From: Lacisediminihabitans sp040549525
Lineage (GTDB): Bacteria; Actinomycetota; Actinomycetes; Actinomycetales; Microbacteriaceae
Direction of reading: 5' to 3'
NCBI RefSeq assembly: GCF_040549525.1
Contig: NZ_JBEPTM010000001.1
Location: forward strand, 186,001 to 250,000
DNA: 64,000 bases
This document shows positions 1 to 9,421 of the stretch, in pieces. Both the position numbers and the translations under genes were made by a program. Numbering within the stretch: position 1 is the first letter of the stretch; each line of letters begins with the position of its first letter. The notes below the pieces were generated by a model, which saw only the letters and a list, made by a program, of their open reading frames with translations, was not told the origin of the DNA and ran no database searches.

Positions 1-2347
1 GCCCGGCAGCATCCACACCGACCTGCTCGCGGCCGGTCTCATCGCCGACCCCTACCTCGACGACCACGAGCGGCTGCAGGCGTGGATCGGAGCCTGCGAC
101 TGGGAGTACCGCACCACCTTCGACTGGAGTGACGAGGGTTTCGATCATGCGGAGCTGGTGTTCGAGGGGATCGACACCGTCGCCCGGGTCGAGCTCAACG
201 GTTCGGTCATCGCAGAGACGCGAAACATGCACCGCACCTACCGCGAGGACGTGCGCTCCCTGCTGCGCGAGGGGGAGAACGAGCTCACGGTGACCTTCGC
301 CTCTCCCGTGAGGTATGCCGATCGCGAGAGCCTCGAGCAGGGTTACCGCCCGCACGTCAACCACCACCCGTACAACTCGATCCGCAAGATGGCCTGCAGC
401 TTCGGCTGGGACTGGGGACCGGACACCGCGACGGTCGGTCTCTGGCGTGCGGTCACCCTGCAGAGCTGGTCGTACGCCCGGCTCGACTCGGTGCGCCCCA
501 CCGTCTCGATGGACGGAACCGACGGTGTCGCCACAGTTCGACTGGAGATCGCCGGAGCCGCGGCGTCAGCGTGCTCCGCGCGCGTGAGTGTGGGCACCGT
601 GTCCGCCACGGTCCGGTTCGAGCCGGGAGAGAACGTCGTCGAGGCCCGGATCGTGGTGCCGGATGCCGAGCGCTGGTGGCCGATCGGCCATGGTGAGCAT
701 CCGCTCTATGACCTCGACGTCGTGCTCGAGCACGACGAGGGGGAACTCGACTCGTGGCACGGCCGCCTCGGATTCCGCACGGTGCGCATCGACACGACCC
801 CCGATGAATCGGGCACCCCCTTCACGATCCTGGTGAACGATCGACCGATCTACATCAAGGGAGCCAACTGGATCCCTGACGATGCCTTCGTGCACCGGGT
901 GGACCGCGCGCGCTACGAGGAGCGCATCCTGCAGGCCGCGAGCGCGAACATCAACCTGCTGCGAGTCTGGGGAGGCGGCATCTACGAGAGTGACGACTTC
1001 TACGACGTCTGCGACGAGCAGGGCATGCTCTCCTGGCAGGACTTCCTGTTCGCCTGCGCGGCCTACTCCGAGGAGGAACCGATGCGTTCCGAGGTCGAGG
1101 CCGAGGCGAGGGACAACATCGTGCGACTGATGCCCCACCCGAGCCTGGTGATCTGGAACGGCAGCAACGAGAACATCTGGGGTTACCAGGAGTGGGGCTG
1201 GGAGAAGCGGCTCGGCGATCGCAGCTGGGGGCTCGGCTACTATCTCGACCTCTTGCCCTCGCTGCTCGCCGAACTGGACCCCTCCCGCGCGTACACGCCG
1301 AGCAGCCCGTTCTCTCCGACCGACGAGCACTACCCGAACGACCCGGCACACGGCTCCGTGCACCTCTGGGAGCTCTGGAATCGGCAGGACTACCCCCACT
1401 ACCGTGACCACAATCCGCGTTTCGTCGGGGAGTTCGGCTGGCAGGGACCGCCGACGTGGTCGACGATGACCCGGTCGCTCTCGGACTCCCCGCTGACCCC
1501 GGAGTCTCCCGGGATGCTGGTTCACCAGAAGGCACAGGACGGCAACGTCAAGCTCATCGATGGACTGGTCGCCCACCTTCCGCTGCCCGACGACATCGAC
1601 GATTGGCACTGGGCCATGTCGCTCAACCAGGCCGTGGCGGTGCAGACCGGAATCGAGCACTTCCGCTCCCTCGCGCCGACCTGTATGGGCTCTATCGTCT
1701 GGCAGCTCAACGACTGCTGGCCCGTGACCTCGTGGGCGGCCGTCGACGGGGATGGTCGCCCGAAGCCATTGCTCTACGCGATCAAGCACGCGTACGAGGA
1801 CCGGATGCTCAGCTTCCAGCCCCGCGGCGAAGCGATCATCGCCAGCGCGTCCAACGACACCGACGAGCCCTGGTCGGGCAGCGCGGTCGTTCGCCGCCTG
1901 CAGTTCGACGGCACAGAGCTCGCCTCGACCGCCGTCGCTGTCGACGCCCCGCCGCGCACCACAGCGACGATTCACGTGGATCTCGGCGTGACGACTCCCG
2001 GCGACGTGGCAGCCGAACTGCTCGAGGTGACGCTCGGTGACCGACGGGCCCTCTGGTTCTTCGCCGAATACCGTGATTCCCGTCTCGAGGCACCGCAGCT
2101 CACCGTCGCCGCGACCTCCGTCGCGGGTGGATACGCGGTCACCGTGACCGCCGCGAACCTCGTGCGCGACCTGGCGCTGCTCGTCGACAAGCTCGATGGT
2201 GACGCCCGCGTGGACGACCAACTGATCACCCTGCTGCCCGGAGAGAGCGTGACCGTGGCCGTGACATCCGAAGCCCGGATCGAGGATTCCGCCTGGTCCC
2301 AGCCGACGGTGCTGCGCAGTGCGAACCAGCTCGTAGCCACCTCATGA
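1..2347 (+). CDS. Beta-mannosidase, GH2 family (5' end missing)
   Basis: Hydrolyses terminal beta-mannose from manno-oligosaccharides or glycans, probably in the cytoplasm. The reading frame is open from base 2, so the start codon lies left of the window; the first GTG at 158 is internal, because the residues before it (GSIHTDLL, then DWEYRTTF) match the GH2 N-terminal sugar-binding domain. The TIM barrel holds the acid/base Glu in IWNGSNEN (about 1166-1174) and the nucleophile Glu in FVGEFGWQGP (about 1420-1440). The Asn before the first Glu and the tryptophans around both fit beta-mannosidases rather than beta-galactosidases. The stop overlaps the next start as ATGA, so the two genes are translationally coupled. 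The family call is firm; the exact natural glycan is inferred. Confidence 0.93.
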   Translation, partial: PGSIHTDLLAAGLIADPYLDDHERLQAWIGACDWEYRTTFDWSDEGFDHAELVFEGIDTVARVELNGSVIAETRNMHRTYREDVRSLLREGENELTVTFASPVRYADRESLEQGYRPHVNHHPYNSIRKMACSFGWDWGPDTATVGLWRAVTLQSWSYARLDSVRPTVSMDGTDGVATVRLEIAGAAASACSARVSVGTVSATVRFEPGENVVEARIVVPDAERWWPIGHGEHPLYDLDVVLEHDEGELDSWHGRLGFRTVRIDTTPDESGTPFTILVNDRPIYIKGANWIPDDAFVHRVDRARYEERILQAASANINLLRVWGGGIYESDDFYDVCDEQGMLSWQDFLFACAAYSEEEPMRSEVEAEARDNIVRLMPHPSLVIWNGSNENIWGYQEWGWEKRLGDRSWGLGYYLDLLPSLLAELDPSRAYTPSSPFSPTDEHYPNDPAHGSVHLWELWNRQDYPHYRDHNPRFVGEFGWQGPPTWSTMTRSLSDSPLTPESPGMLVHQKAQDGNVKLIDGLVAHLPLPDDIDDWHWAMSLNQAVAVQTGIEHFRSLAPTCMGSIVWQLNDCWPVTSWAAVDGDGRPKPLLYAIKHAYEDRMLSFQPRGEAIIASASNDTDEPWSGSAVVRRLQFDGTELASTAVAVDAPPRTTATIHVDLGVTTPGDVAAELLEVTLGDRRALWFFAEYRDSRLEAPQLTVAATSVAGGYAVTVTAANLVRDLALLVDKLDGDARVDDQLITLLPGESVTVAVTSEARIEDSAWSQPTVLRSANQLVATS

Positions 2348-3294
2348 CGGCAGAGCTGAAGGCGGAACAGTTCTGCGGCATGACCTGGGGATGGACCGGT
2401 GTGCGTGGCACCTGGGCGACTCCCGAGGCGGAGGACTCGCTGTCCAAGCTGGTCGACCTCAACGTCAACTGGGTCGGGATCGCGTTCGGTGCGCTGCAGG
2501 CGACGGCTCAGTCCACCGACATCCGCTTCGGTGACGAGCCGACGGTCACCGATGACGAGGTGCGCTGGGCCATCCGCGAGTCGAAAGCCCGCGGTCTCAA
2601 GGTCTGCCTGAAGCCCGTGGTCAATGTCGCCGACGGCACCTGGCGTGCCTTCATCGGCTTCTTCGATGAGGAAGTGCCGGGCGAGCCGAGCTGGGCCGAG
2701 TGGTTCGCCTCCTTCACCCGGTTCGTGGTGCACTACGCCCGCATCGCCGAAGAGGAGGGCTGCGAGATGCTCTGCGTCGGCTGCGAGATGGTGCAGACCG
2801 ATAAGAGGGAATCCGAATGGCGTGCCCTCATCGCGGCGGTGCGCGCCGTCTACGGCGGACTCGTCACCTACAACTGCGACAAGTACCAGGAAGACAGGGT
2901 CACCTGGTGGGACGCCGTCGACATCATCTCGTCGAGTGGCTACTACCCGCTGGGCGATTGGGATGCCCAGCTCGACCGCATCGCGCCCGTCGTGGAGCGC
3001 GCGGGGAAGCCGTTCTTCTTCATGGAATCCGGATGCCCGAGCAGGCTCGGATCCGCCGCCCGGCCGAACGACTGGACGCTCGAGGGCGCCGTCTCGGGTG
3101 CGGAGCAGGCCGAGTGGTACCGGGACGCCTTCGACACCTGCGCGAGGCGCCCCTGGGTGCAGGGCTTCATGCTCTGGGACTGGCCACCCCGCCTCTATGC
3201 TCTCGAAGCCGCGGCGAACGACGACGACTACTGCGTCTACGGCAAGCCGGCGGAAGACATCGTGCGCGAGCACTACGCGCTGCGGCGCGGGTGA
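2344..3294 (+). CDS. GH113-like beta-mannanase / TIM-barrel glycosidase
   Basis: 316 aa without a signal peptide, so a cytoplasmic glycosidase. Likely GH113, whose studied members cleave beta-1,4-mannan or manno-oligosaccharides. Seen: an N-terminal GMTWGWTGVRG strand, a central CVGCEMV with the candidate acid/base Glu148, and FFMESG with the candidate nucleophile Glu228. This 80-residue spacing matches the known GH113 pair (about 151 and 231). A DNVMLWD-like strand (FMLWDWPPR) closes the barrel. It starts in an ATGA overlap with the beta-mannosidase and ends in a GTGA overlap with the fucosidase, so the three hydrolases should be made together. Substrate specificity is an inference from the neighbours. 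Confidence 0.75.
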   Translation: MTAELKAEQFCGMTWGWTGVRGTWATPEAEDSLSKLVDLNVNWVGIAFGALQATAQSTDIRFGDEPTVTDDEVRWAIRESKARGLKVCLKPVVNVADGTWRAFIGFFDEEVPGEPSWAEWFASFTRFVVHYARIAEEEGCEMLCVGCEMVQTDKRESEWRALIAAVRAVYGGLVTYNCDKYQEDRVTWWDAVDIISSSGYYPLGDWDAQLDRIAPVVERAGKPFFFMESGCPSRLGSAARPNDWTLEGAVSGAEQAEWYRDAFDTCARRPWVQGFMLWDWPPRLYALEAAANDDDYCVYGKPAEDIVREHYALRRG

Positions 3295-4778
3295 CTGTGC
3301 CGAAGGAGACGTTCGAGGCGCGTTGGGCTTCGCTCGAGCAACATGCCGTGCCGGACTGGTTTCGAGACGCGAAATTCGGGATCTTCCTCCACTGGGGCAT
3401 TCACTCTGCGACGGAGCATCACGCCTGGTACGGGCGGAAGATGTATCTCCAACACGCAGACGAGGATCCAGAAGGGGCGGAGGTGTACGACTTCCATGCA
3501 CGGGAGCACGGGCACCCGAGCGTGTTCGGATTCAAGGATTTCCTGCCGCAATGGACTGCAGAGCACTGGGATCCGGAGGAGCTTGTCGAGCTGTTCGCGT
3601 CGGTCGGCGCGCGGTATGTGACCCCGGTTGCTCTCTATCACGACAATTTCGACAACTTCGATAGTCACTTCCAGCCGTGGAACTCAGTGAACCTGGGGCC
3701 GCGGCGTGACGTGCTTGGCGAGTGGAAGCGCGCCTGCGAGGCGCGCGGCGTGCGGCTTGGTGCATCCGATCATGCCTCTCGGGCGTGGCAATGGATGGCA
3801 CCCGCGCACCTGGCAGACAGCTCCGGCCCACTCGCGGGAGTCACCTACGATGGCAGGCTGACCGCGGCGGATGGGGCAGGAACCTGGTGGGAAGGGTACG
3901 ACCCGCAACACCTCTACCTGCCGCCGCGCCTCGAAAGCGACCCGGAGCCGCAGTGGTGGAAAGAACAGTGGACCAAACGCGTGCAGCAGATGCTGCGCGA
4001 TTACCAGCCAGACCTGCTCTATTTCGACTGGGATACCCTGCCGCACGGTGACTTCGGCCTGCAGATTGCGGCAGAGTTCTACGAGGCGAACCCGGACGCG
4101 GTGATCACGGTTAAGAATCCGCCGTCGACCGACGCGGTGGTCTGCGATACCGAGAAGGGCCGGTTCGCCGATCTCAAGGACTTCGTCTGGCAGTGCGACA
4201 CCACCCTCAACCACGACTGGTTCTACATCAGCGACCAGCCGTTGCGGATGACGGCCACGCAGGTCATTCAGACCCTCATCGACATCGTCAGCAAGAACGG
4301 CAATCTCATGCTCAACGTTGGCCTGCGACCTGACGGCACGCTGCCGGAGGACCAGCGCGATGCCCTGCTCGCGGTGGGCGAGTGGCTCGCGGTCAATGGT
4401 GAGGCGATCTTCGACACTCGACCCTGGTCACTCTTCGGAGAGGGGCCGACGAACGTCCACGAGGTGGATAACCCGCTCGGGGAGGGGCACTTCAATGAAA
4501 CGACCCTCGACTACACCGAACATGACTTCCGCTTCACCACGAAAGGCGATCTGCTGTTCGCCGTGTGCCTGGGGGTAGCGCGTTCGAACCTCGAACTGCG
4601 CTCTCTCGCCCGGGGAAATGTTCATGATCCGCGGCCGGTCGCCGGAGTGCGGTCGTTGGCCGATGGCGCGGAGCTTGAATTTGAGCAGTCATCGAAGGCG
4701 CTGGTCATCCACCTGCCCTCGCAGGAGAGGTCTCCCGCGGCTGTCGCGGTCGAGATCCGCTTCAGCAGCTCCCCATGA
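3291..4778 (+). CDS. Alpha-L-fucosidase, GH29
   Basis: About 495 aa. Removes alpha-linked L-fucose with retention. The N-terminal WFRDAKFGIFLHWGIHS is the GH29 hallmark; the candidate nucleophile is Asp246 in LLYFDWDTLPHG; the pattern NGNLMLNVGLRPDGTLP closes the catalytic domain, followed by a C-terminal beta domain. No signal peptide is visible. The GTG at 3291 overlaps the upstream TGA (GTGA) and is preferred; a GTG at 3297 is possible. The frame is open much further upstream, but that part is only the shadow of the previous gene. With a beta-mannosidase and a mannanase in the same operon, a fucosylated mannose-containing glycan is a plausible target (inference). Confidence 0.9.
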   Translation: MTVPKETFEARWASLEQHAVPDWFRDAKFGIFLHWGIHSATEHHAWYGRKMYLQHADEDPEGAEVYDFHAREHGHPSVFGFKDFLPQWTAEHWDPEELVELFASVGARYVTPVALYHDNFDNFDSHFQPWNSVNLGPRRDVLGEWKRACEARGVRLGASDHASRAWQWMAPAHLADSSGPLAGVTYDGRLTAADGAGTWWEGYDPQHLYLPPRLESDPEPQWWKEQWTKRVQQMLRDYQPDLLYFDWDTLPHGDFGLQIAAEFYEANPDAVITVKNPPSTDAVVCDTEKGRFADLKDFVWQCDTTLNHDWFYISDQPLRMTATQVIQTLIDIVSKNGNLMLNVGLRPDGTLPEDQRDALLAVGEWLAVNGEAIFDTRPWSLFGEGPTNVHEVDNPLGEGHFNETTLDYTEHDFRFTTKGDLLFAVCLGVARSNLELRSLARGNVHDPRPVAGVRSLADGAELEFEQSSKALVIHLPSQERSPAAVAVEIRFSSSP

Positions 4779-6532
4779 TCGCGCCTCGATTTCCCGGGGC
4801 GGATGCCACACGCCCGGGCCGCACGCTCATCGGATGGTTGCGGCCGTTCCGGCTGCGCATCCTGCTGTCGATGCTCGTCTTCGGCGTCAAGGACAGTCCG
4901 CAGTGGGTGCTTCCCGTGATCACCGCCTCGGTGATCGACATCGTGGTGTCTCACGGCCGCCCGCAACAGTTGTTCTGGCTGCTGGGGGCTGCGCTGGTGA
5001 TCCTCGTGCAGAACTTCCCGACCAATATCGTCTTCGTGACGCTCTACATGGGCAGCGTTCGACAGCTCGCCGTGGACATCCGCAACAGCCTGACCCACCA
5101 GTTGCAGGAGCTCACGATCGGCTACCACGCCCGCGCGAGCTCGTCGATCATCCAGACCAAGATCATCCGGGATGTCGAGAACATCGAGTTGATGATGCAG
5201 CAGACCGCACAGACGGGGTTCTCGGCGTTCTTCGTGCTCGCCGGTGCGATCGTGGTCACTGCCCTGCGGGTGCCGGCCTTCGTGCCCGTCTTCTTCATCG
5301 CGGTGCCGGTCGCGGCGCTGCTCGTGAGGGGGTTGCGACGCCGGTCGAACGCGCGGAACGAGCAGTTCCGCCACACGGTCGAACACCTCTCGGCCCGCGT
5401 CGGGGAGATGTCGACCCTGATGCCCATCACCCGCGCACACGGTCTCGAATCGGATGCCGCGGATCGCGTCGGTCGCAGTGCGGAGGGCGTGCGCGATGCC
5501 GGCCTGAAGCTCGACAGGCTGAACGGGTCGTTCGGTGCCCTCAGCTGGATCTCGTACCAGTCGCTCGGCGTGCTGTGCCTCACCGGCGCCGCGCTCGCCT
5601 CCCTCACCGGTTTCATCCCGATCACGCCGGGCGAGGTGGTGCTGCTCAGCACCTACTTCACGATCCTCACCGGCAGTATCGTCGCGCTGTTGTCGCTGGC
5701 CCCGATCATCACACGAGGGATCGAGTCGGTGAAGTCCATCTGCGAGGTGCTCGAGGAGCCGGACGTCGAGGCGAACAACGGCAAGGCGGCGGTGTCGTCT
5801 CTCGACGGGGACCTCCGCCTGGAGAACGTGGGGTTCGAGCATTCGGACGGCGTTCGACCGGTGCTCTCCGGCATCGATCTCCACATCCGACGGGGGGAGA
5901 CCATCGCCTTCGTGGGTCCGTCCGGTTCGGGCAAGTCGACGCTGCTGAACCTCGTACTGGGCTTTTTGCGCCCGACCGAGGGCCGCATCCTCTTCGACGG
6001 CCGTGACATGGCCGAAATCGACATGCGCACCCTGCGCGCTTTCGTGGCGGTGGTGCCCCAGGAATCGGTGCTCTTCGAGGGCTCCGTGCGCGAGAACATC
6101 ACCCACGGACTGGTGGGCGCCAGCGACGAGGAGGTGCGCCAGGCTCTCGCCGACGCGAATGCCACCGAGATCGTGGCGGACATGGCCGAGGGATGGGACA
6201 CGATCGTCGGGGAACGCGGGTCACGACTGTCGGGCGGCCAACGCCAACGCTTCGCGATCGCGCGTGCGCTCATCCGTGACCCGCGCATCCTGCTGCTGGA
6301 TGAGGCGACCTCCGCCCTCGACGGCGAGTCGGAGCGGCTCGTGCAGCAGGCGCTGCAGCGGCTGATCGGGGGCCGGACCACCCTCATCGTCGCGCATCGG
6401 CTGTCGACCATCCGATCGGCCGATCGCATCGTGGTGCTCGACCACGGCCACATCGCCGAGGTCGGCTCGCACGACGAACTGTTGGCACTGGGTGGCCGGT
6501 ATCGGCAACTGGTCGAGGCGCAGTCCCCGTAG
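4775..6532 (+). CDS. ABC half-transporter, fused membrane and ATPase domains
   Basis: 585 aa. About six transmembrane helices lie in residues 20-300, followed by a nucleotide-binding domain with Walker A GPSGSGKST, Q-loop VPQES, signature LSGGQRQR, Walker B ILLLDEATSALD and the H-loop AHR. This is the exporter fold (MsbA/multidrug type), which works as a homodimer or with a partner; no partner half is present here. It starts in an ATGA overlap with the fucosidase, so it belongs to the glycosidase operon. Exporter-type ABC proteins are unusual partners for intracellular glycosidases, which normally sit with binding-protein importers. The substrate is unknown. Confidence 0.9.
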   Translation: MIAPRFPGADATRPGRTLIGWLRPFRLRILLSMLVFGVKDSPQWVLPVITASVIDIVVSHGRPQQLFWLLGAALVILVQNFPTNIVFVTLYMGSVRQLAVDIRNSLTHQLQELTIGYHARASSSIIQTKIIRDVENIELMMQQTAQTGFSAFFVLAGAIVVTALRVPAFVPVFFIAVPVAALLVRGLRRRSNARNEQFRHTVEHLSARVGEMSTLMPITRAHGLESDAADRVGRSAEGVRDAGLKLDRLNGSFGALSWISYQSLGVLCLTGAALASLTGFIPITPGEVVLLSTYFTILTGSIVALLSLAPIITRGIESVKSICEVLEEPDVEANNGKAAVSSLDGDLRLENVGFEHSDGVRPVLSGIDLHIRRGETIAFVGPSGSGKSTLLNLVLGFLRPTEGRILFDGRDMAEIDMRTLRAFVAVVPQESVLFEGSVRENITHGLVGASDEEVRQALADANATEIVADMAEGWDTIVGERGSRLSGGQRQRFAIARALIRDPRILLLDEATSALDGESERLVQQALQRLIGGRTTLIVAHRLSTIRSADRIVVLDHGHIAEVGSHDELLALGGRYRQLVEAQSP

Positions 6533-6603
6533 GTTTCCGCACGCCGGGTGACCCTGCGCTCTACACTGGAGCACCCGAGAATCGCTCGCTGCAAGGAGTT
6601 CAG

Positions 6604-7482
6604 ATGGTCCAGTTCACCGCCACGCGACACGAGCGCACGTTCGTCGACTCGGACGGCGTGACGATCCACTTCTTCCACTGGAAGGCGGGCAAAGCGATCG
6701 GCGTCGTACAGATCGCGCATGGGCTCGGGGAGTACGCGGCGCGATACGAGGAGCTCGCACAGCGGCTCGTCGCTGCCGGCTACTCCGTCTACGCTGACGA
6801 CCACCGCGGACACGGTCAGACCGGCCTCGAGCAGTGGGGCGGGGATCACTCTCAGCTCGGCAAGCTCGGACCGGGGGGCATCCGCTCCACGATCCGTTCG
6901 GTACGGGAGCTGCTTCCGATCATCAGGCACGAGAACGAGGGACTACCGCTCGCGCTGCTCGGGCACAGCTGGGGCTCGCTCATCGCGCAGTCGATTGTCA
7001 ACGAGCACGCGGATGACTACGAGGCCCTGATTCTCACGGGCACCGCCTACCGCACCCTCATCCACATGAACGGCGGCGACCTGGCGAAGAGGCACGCCCA
7101 TCTCGGCAGCACCGGTTACGAGTGGCTGAGCCGGGATCAGGCGGTCGGACAGGCCTTCCTCGACGATCCCCTCACCTTCAAGGCCAACGGCATGAAACTC
7201 TTCGGAGTGATGGACAGCCTTCGCCTGCTCGGCCGCCCGGCGAAGAATCTGGCCAGGGACATCCCGGTGCTCATCATGATCGGCAGCGAAGACACCCTCG
7301 GCGGAGCGAAGAGCGTCGAGTTGCTCGCTCACGAATACCTCACCAGGTCGAAGCTCAGCGACGTGAAGCTGATCATCTACACGGATGCCCGACACGAGGT
7401 CTTCAACGAGATCAACCGGGAAGAGGTCTTCGCCGACACCATCGAGTGGCTCTCGACCCACCTGGCACCGGCGGTCGAGTAG
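6604..7482 (+). CDS. Alpha/beta hydrolase, monoacylglycerol-lipase type
   Basis: 292 aa with the serine aminopeptidase S33/hydrolase-4 fold. The nucleophile elbow is GHSWGS (Ser122). The oxyanion region is IAHGLGEYAARYE, followed by YADDHRGHGQT, which is typical of monoglyceride lipases and lysophospholipases. The acid and His are likely the Asp of SEDT and the His of DARHEVFNE near the C terminus. No signal peptide is seen. The gene is separated by 71 bases from the ABC transporter and probably has its own promoter: TACACT near 6560 could be a -10 box. ATG at 6604 follows GCAAGGAGTTCAG, a good ribosome site. The natural ester substrate is unknown. Confidence 0.85.
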   Translation: MVQFTATRHERTFVDSDGVTIHFFHWKAGKAIGVVQIAHGLGEYAARYEELAQRLVAAGYSVYADDHRGHGQTGLEQWGGDHSQLGKLGPGGIRSTIRSVRELLPIIRHENEGLPLALLGHSWGSLIAQSIVNEHADDYEALILTGTAYRTLIHMNGGDLAKRHAHLGSTGYEWLSRDQAVGQAFLDDPLTFKANGMKLFGVMDSLRLLGRPAKNLARDIPVLIMIGSEDTLGGAKSVELLAHEYLTRSKLSDVKLIIYTDARHEVFNEINREEVFADTIEWLSTHLAPAVE

Positions 7483-7680
7483 CGCCTTCCAGGGCACGTA
7501 GCGAGACCCGCTGACACGGGCCCCGATACGCCCAATCGCGGGTTCACTTGCCCAGGAACCCCGGTGGGGCGGCGTTCACTTCTGCTTAGTGCGACCGCAG
7601 CATCCCGTGCGGCGCGCCCTCGATCTCCCCGTAATCAGCCGACGAGCGGATGGCCGATCGTTCTCTTCCCTCCCCGCCTA

Positions 7681-7696
7681 GAGAACGTACGTTCTC
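7681..7696. promoter_or_regulatory. 16-bp perfect palindrome, probable TetR operator
   Basis: GAGAACGTACGTTCTC is a perfect inverted repeat ending 20 bases before the GTG start of the TetR gene. TetR proteins commonly bind such palindromes at their own promoter, so autoregulation of this gene and the ligase behind it is the simplest reading. No divergent gene shares it. Confidence 0.75.
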
Positions 7697-7716
7697 AAGG
7701 CGCCTAGAGTGGATGT

Positions 7717-8322
7717 GTGGTCGATGAACAGGTGAGAGAGCGGGTGCTGGAAGCAGCCGACCGCCTGTATTACACACGGGGCATCCAGTCCGTGGGGATG
7801 GACGAGCTGAGGCTCGCTTCCGGCGTCTCGTTGAAGAGCCTCTACCGGACCTTCCCCTCCAAGGCCGCAATCGTGCTCGAGGTGCTCGACCGGCGCCATG
7901 CCCTGTGGACGGATGGCGTCACCGAGCGGGTCGCGGCGGCCACGACGCCACGCGACAAACTCCTCGCCATCTACGACTATCTCGCGGACTGGTTCTTGGA
8001 CGACACCTTCCGCGGCTGCGGGTTCATCAACGCGTTCGCGGAGCTCGGTTCGATCTCCCCGGAGGTCGCCCGGCGCGCGCGGGAGCACAAGGCGGGATTC
8101 CAGGAGTACGTCGCCCGGCTGGTGGCCGGTGCGGGCGCGGATGCGTCCCTCGCTCCGCAACTCTCCATCCTGGCCGAGGGTGCCCAGACCACCGCGGCCA
8201 TCGCGGGCACCGGCGAAGCGGCCGGTCACGCCCGACGCGCGGCGGGCATCCTCATCGATGCCGCCATGCCCGCAGCCCTAGGCTGGAATCCGCGCGACGA
8301 AAGGCACAACAATGCACGGTGA
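7717..8322 (+). CDS. TetR/AcrR-family transcriptional regulator
   Basis: 201 aa. The N-terminal helix-turn-helix spans about residues 8-55 (RVLEAADRLYYTRGIQSVGM, then LASGVSLKSLYRTFPSK), typical of TetR. The C-terminal ligand domain includes CGFINAFAELG, as in the TetR_C_33-like group. The GTG start gives VDEQVRERVLEAA. Its 3' end overlaps the lipoate-ligase gene by 11 bases, so the two are co-transcribed. The palindrome at 7681-7696 is its likely operator. The ligand is not evident. Confidence 0.88.
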   Translation: MVDEQVRERVLEAADRLYYTRGIQSVGMDELRLASGVSLKSLYRTFPSKAAIVLEVLDRRHALWTDGVTERVAAATTPRDKLLAIYDYLADWFLDDTFRGCGFINAFAELGSISPEVARRAREHKAGFQEYVARLVAGAGADASLAPQLSILAEGAQTTAAIAGTGEAAGHARRAAGILIDAAMPAALGWNPRDERHNNAR

Positions 8323-9361
8323 GTACAAGGTCCCCGGCGGAAAGCTCGTGGTCGTCGACCTCGACGTGATCGACCACCGCATCGCCAACTTCCGGCTCGC
8401 CGGCGACTTCTTCCTCGAGCCGGACGACGCGCTCGCGCTGATCAACGACGCCGTCAACGGTCTCGCCGAAGACAGCGACGCCTCCACGATCTCGTTCGCG
8501 GTGCAGGGTGCCCTGCCCGACGACGCGATGATGCTCGGATTCTCGCCGGATGCGGTGGCGGTGGCCGTGCGCCGTTCGCTCGCCCGGGCCACCAGCTGGA
8601 CCGACTACGACTGGCAGCTCATCCACGGAGCCGCCTATCCGCCCGTGCTGCAGATGGCGATCGACCAGGTGCTCTCGGAGGAGGTCGGCGCCGGTCGCCG
8701 CAAGCCGACTCTGCGCATCTGGGAGTGGAACGAGCCCGGTGTGGTCATCGGCAGCTTCCAGTCGGTGAAGAACGAGGTCGATCTCGACAACGCCGCGAAG
8801 TATGGCTTCCAGGTGGTGCGTCGGGTGAGCGGCGGCGGCGCCATGTTCATGGAGGCCGGATCGGTCATCACCTATTCGATCTACGCACCGACGGACCTCG
8901 TGCACGGCATGACCTTCGCCGACTCCTATGCCTTTCTCGACGAGTGGGTCATCACCGCGCTCAAATCGCTGGGGATCGATGCCTCCTACCAGCCGCTCAA
9001 CGACATCACGAGCCCGAGTGGAAAGATCGGCGGAGCCGCCCAGAAACGACTCGGCACCGGAGCGGTGCTCCACCACGTGACCATGAGCTACGACATGGAT
9101 GGCGACCGCATGGTGGAGGTGCTGCGCATCGGCCGCGAGAAGATGAGCGACAAGGGCACGAAGAGCGCCAACAAGCGCGTCGATCCGCTGCGCAGCCAGA
9201 CCGGACTGAGCCGTGCCGAGATCATCGAGCGCATGGAGCAGACCTTCACGAGGCTGTACGGCGCGACCGCGGATGACGTCACAGCCGACGAGCTTGCCCG
9301 CGCGAAGCAGCTCGTGGAGGAGAAGTTCGCAACAGAAGACTGGCTCTACCGGGTGCCGTGA
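8312..9361 (+). CDS. Lipoate-protein ligase family protein, permuted domain order
   Basis: 349 aa. Attaches lipoate (or a related acyl group) to lipoyl domains. The catalytic part lies in residues about 110-349: LRIWEWNEPGVVIGSFQ, VVRRVSGGGAMFMEAG (the RR-GGG lipoyl-AMP loop) and SPSGKIGGAAQKR with the catalytic Lys. The first 90 residues (HGEYKVPGGKLVVVDLDV...) look like the LplA accessory domain that normally sits at the C terminus, so the domain order is swapped. Translation is coupled to the TetR gene by an 11-base overlap. Lipoate versus octanoate use cannot be decided from the sequence. Confidence 0.85.
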   Translation: MHGEYKVPGGKLVVVDLDVIDHRIANFRLAGDFFLEPDDALALINDAVNGLAEDSDASTISFAVQGALPDDAMMLGFSPDAVAVAVRRSLARATSWTDYDWQLIHGAAYPPVLQMAIDQVLSEEVGAGRRKPTLRIWEWNEPGVVIGSFQSVKNEVDLDNAAKYGFQVVRRVSGGGAMFMEAGSVITYSIYAPTDLVHGMTFADSYAFLDEWVITALKSLGIDASYQPLNDITSPSGKIGGAAQKRLGTGAVLHHVTMSYDMDGDRMVEVLRIGREKMSDKGTKSANKRVDPLRSQTGLSRAEIIERMEQTFTRLYGATADDVTADELARAKQLVEEKFATEDWLYRVP

Positions 9362-9421
9362 TTCGGCGATATCCGCCGAAAGGATGACCCCATCCGCCGG
9401 AGCGTCCCGTAACCTTGACGG

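Noticed and set aside
566..2221. Long open frame on the minus strand inside the beta-mannosidase
   Set aside because: Antisense to a gene with clear catalytic motifs; its protein is His/Arg/Val-rich without domains, the usual shadow in GC-rich DNA. The same holds for minus frames at 4622-6106 and 12066-14138.
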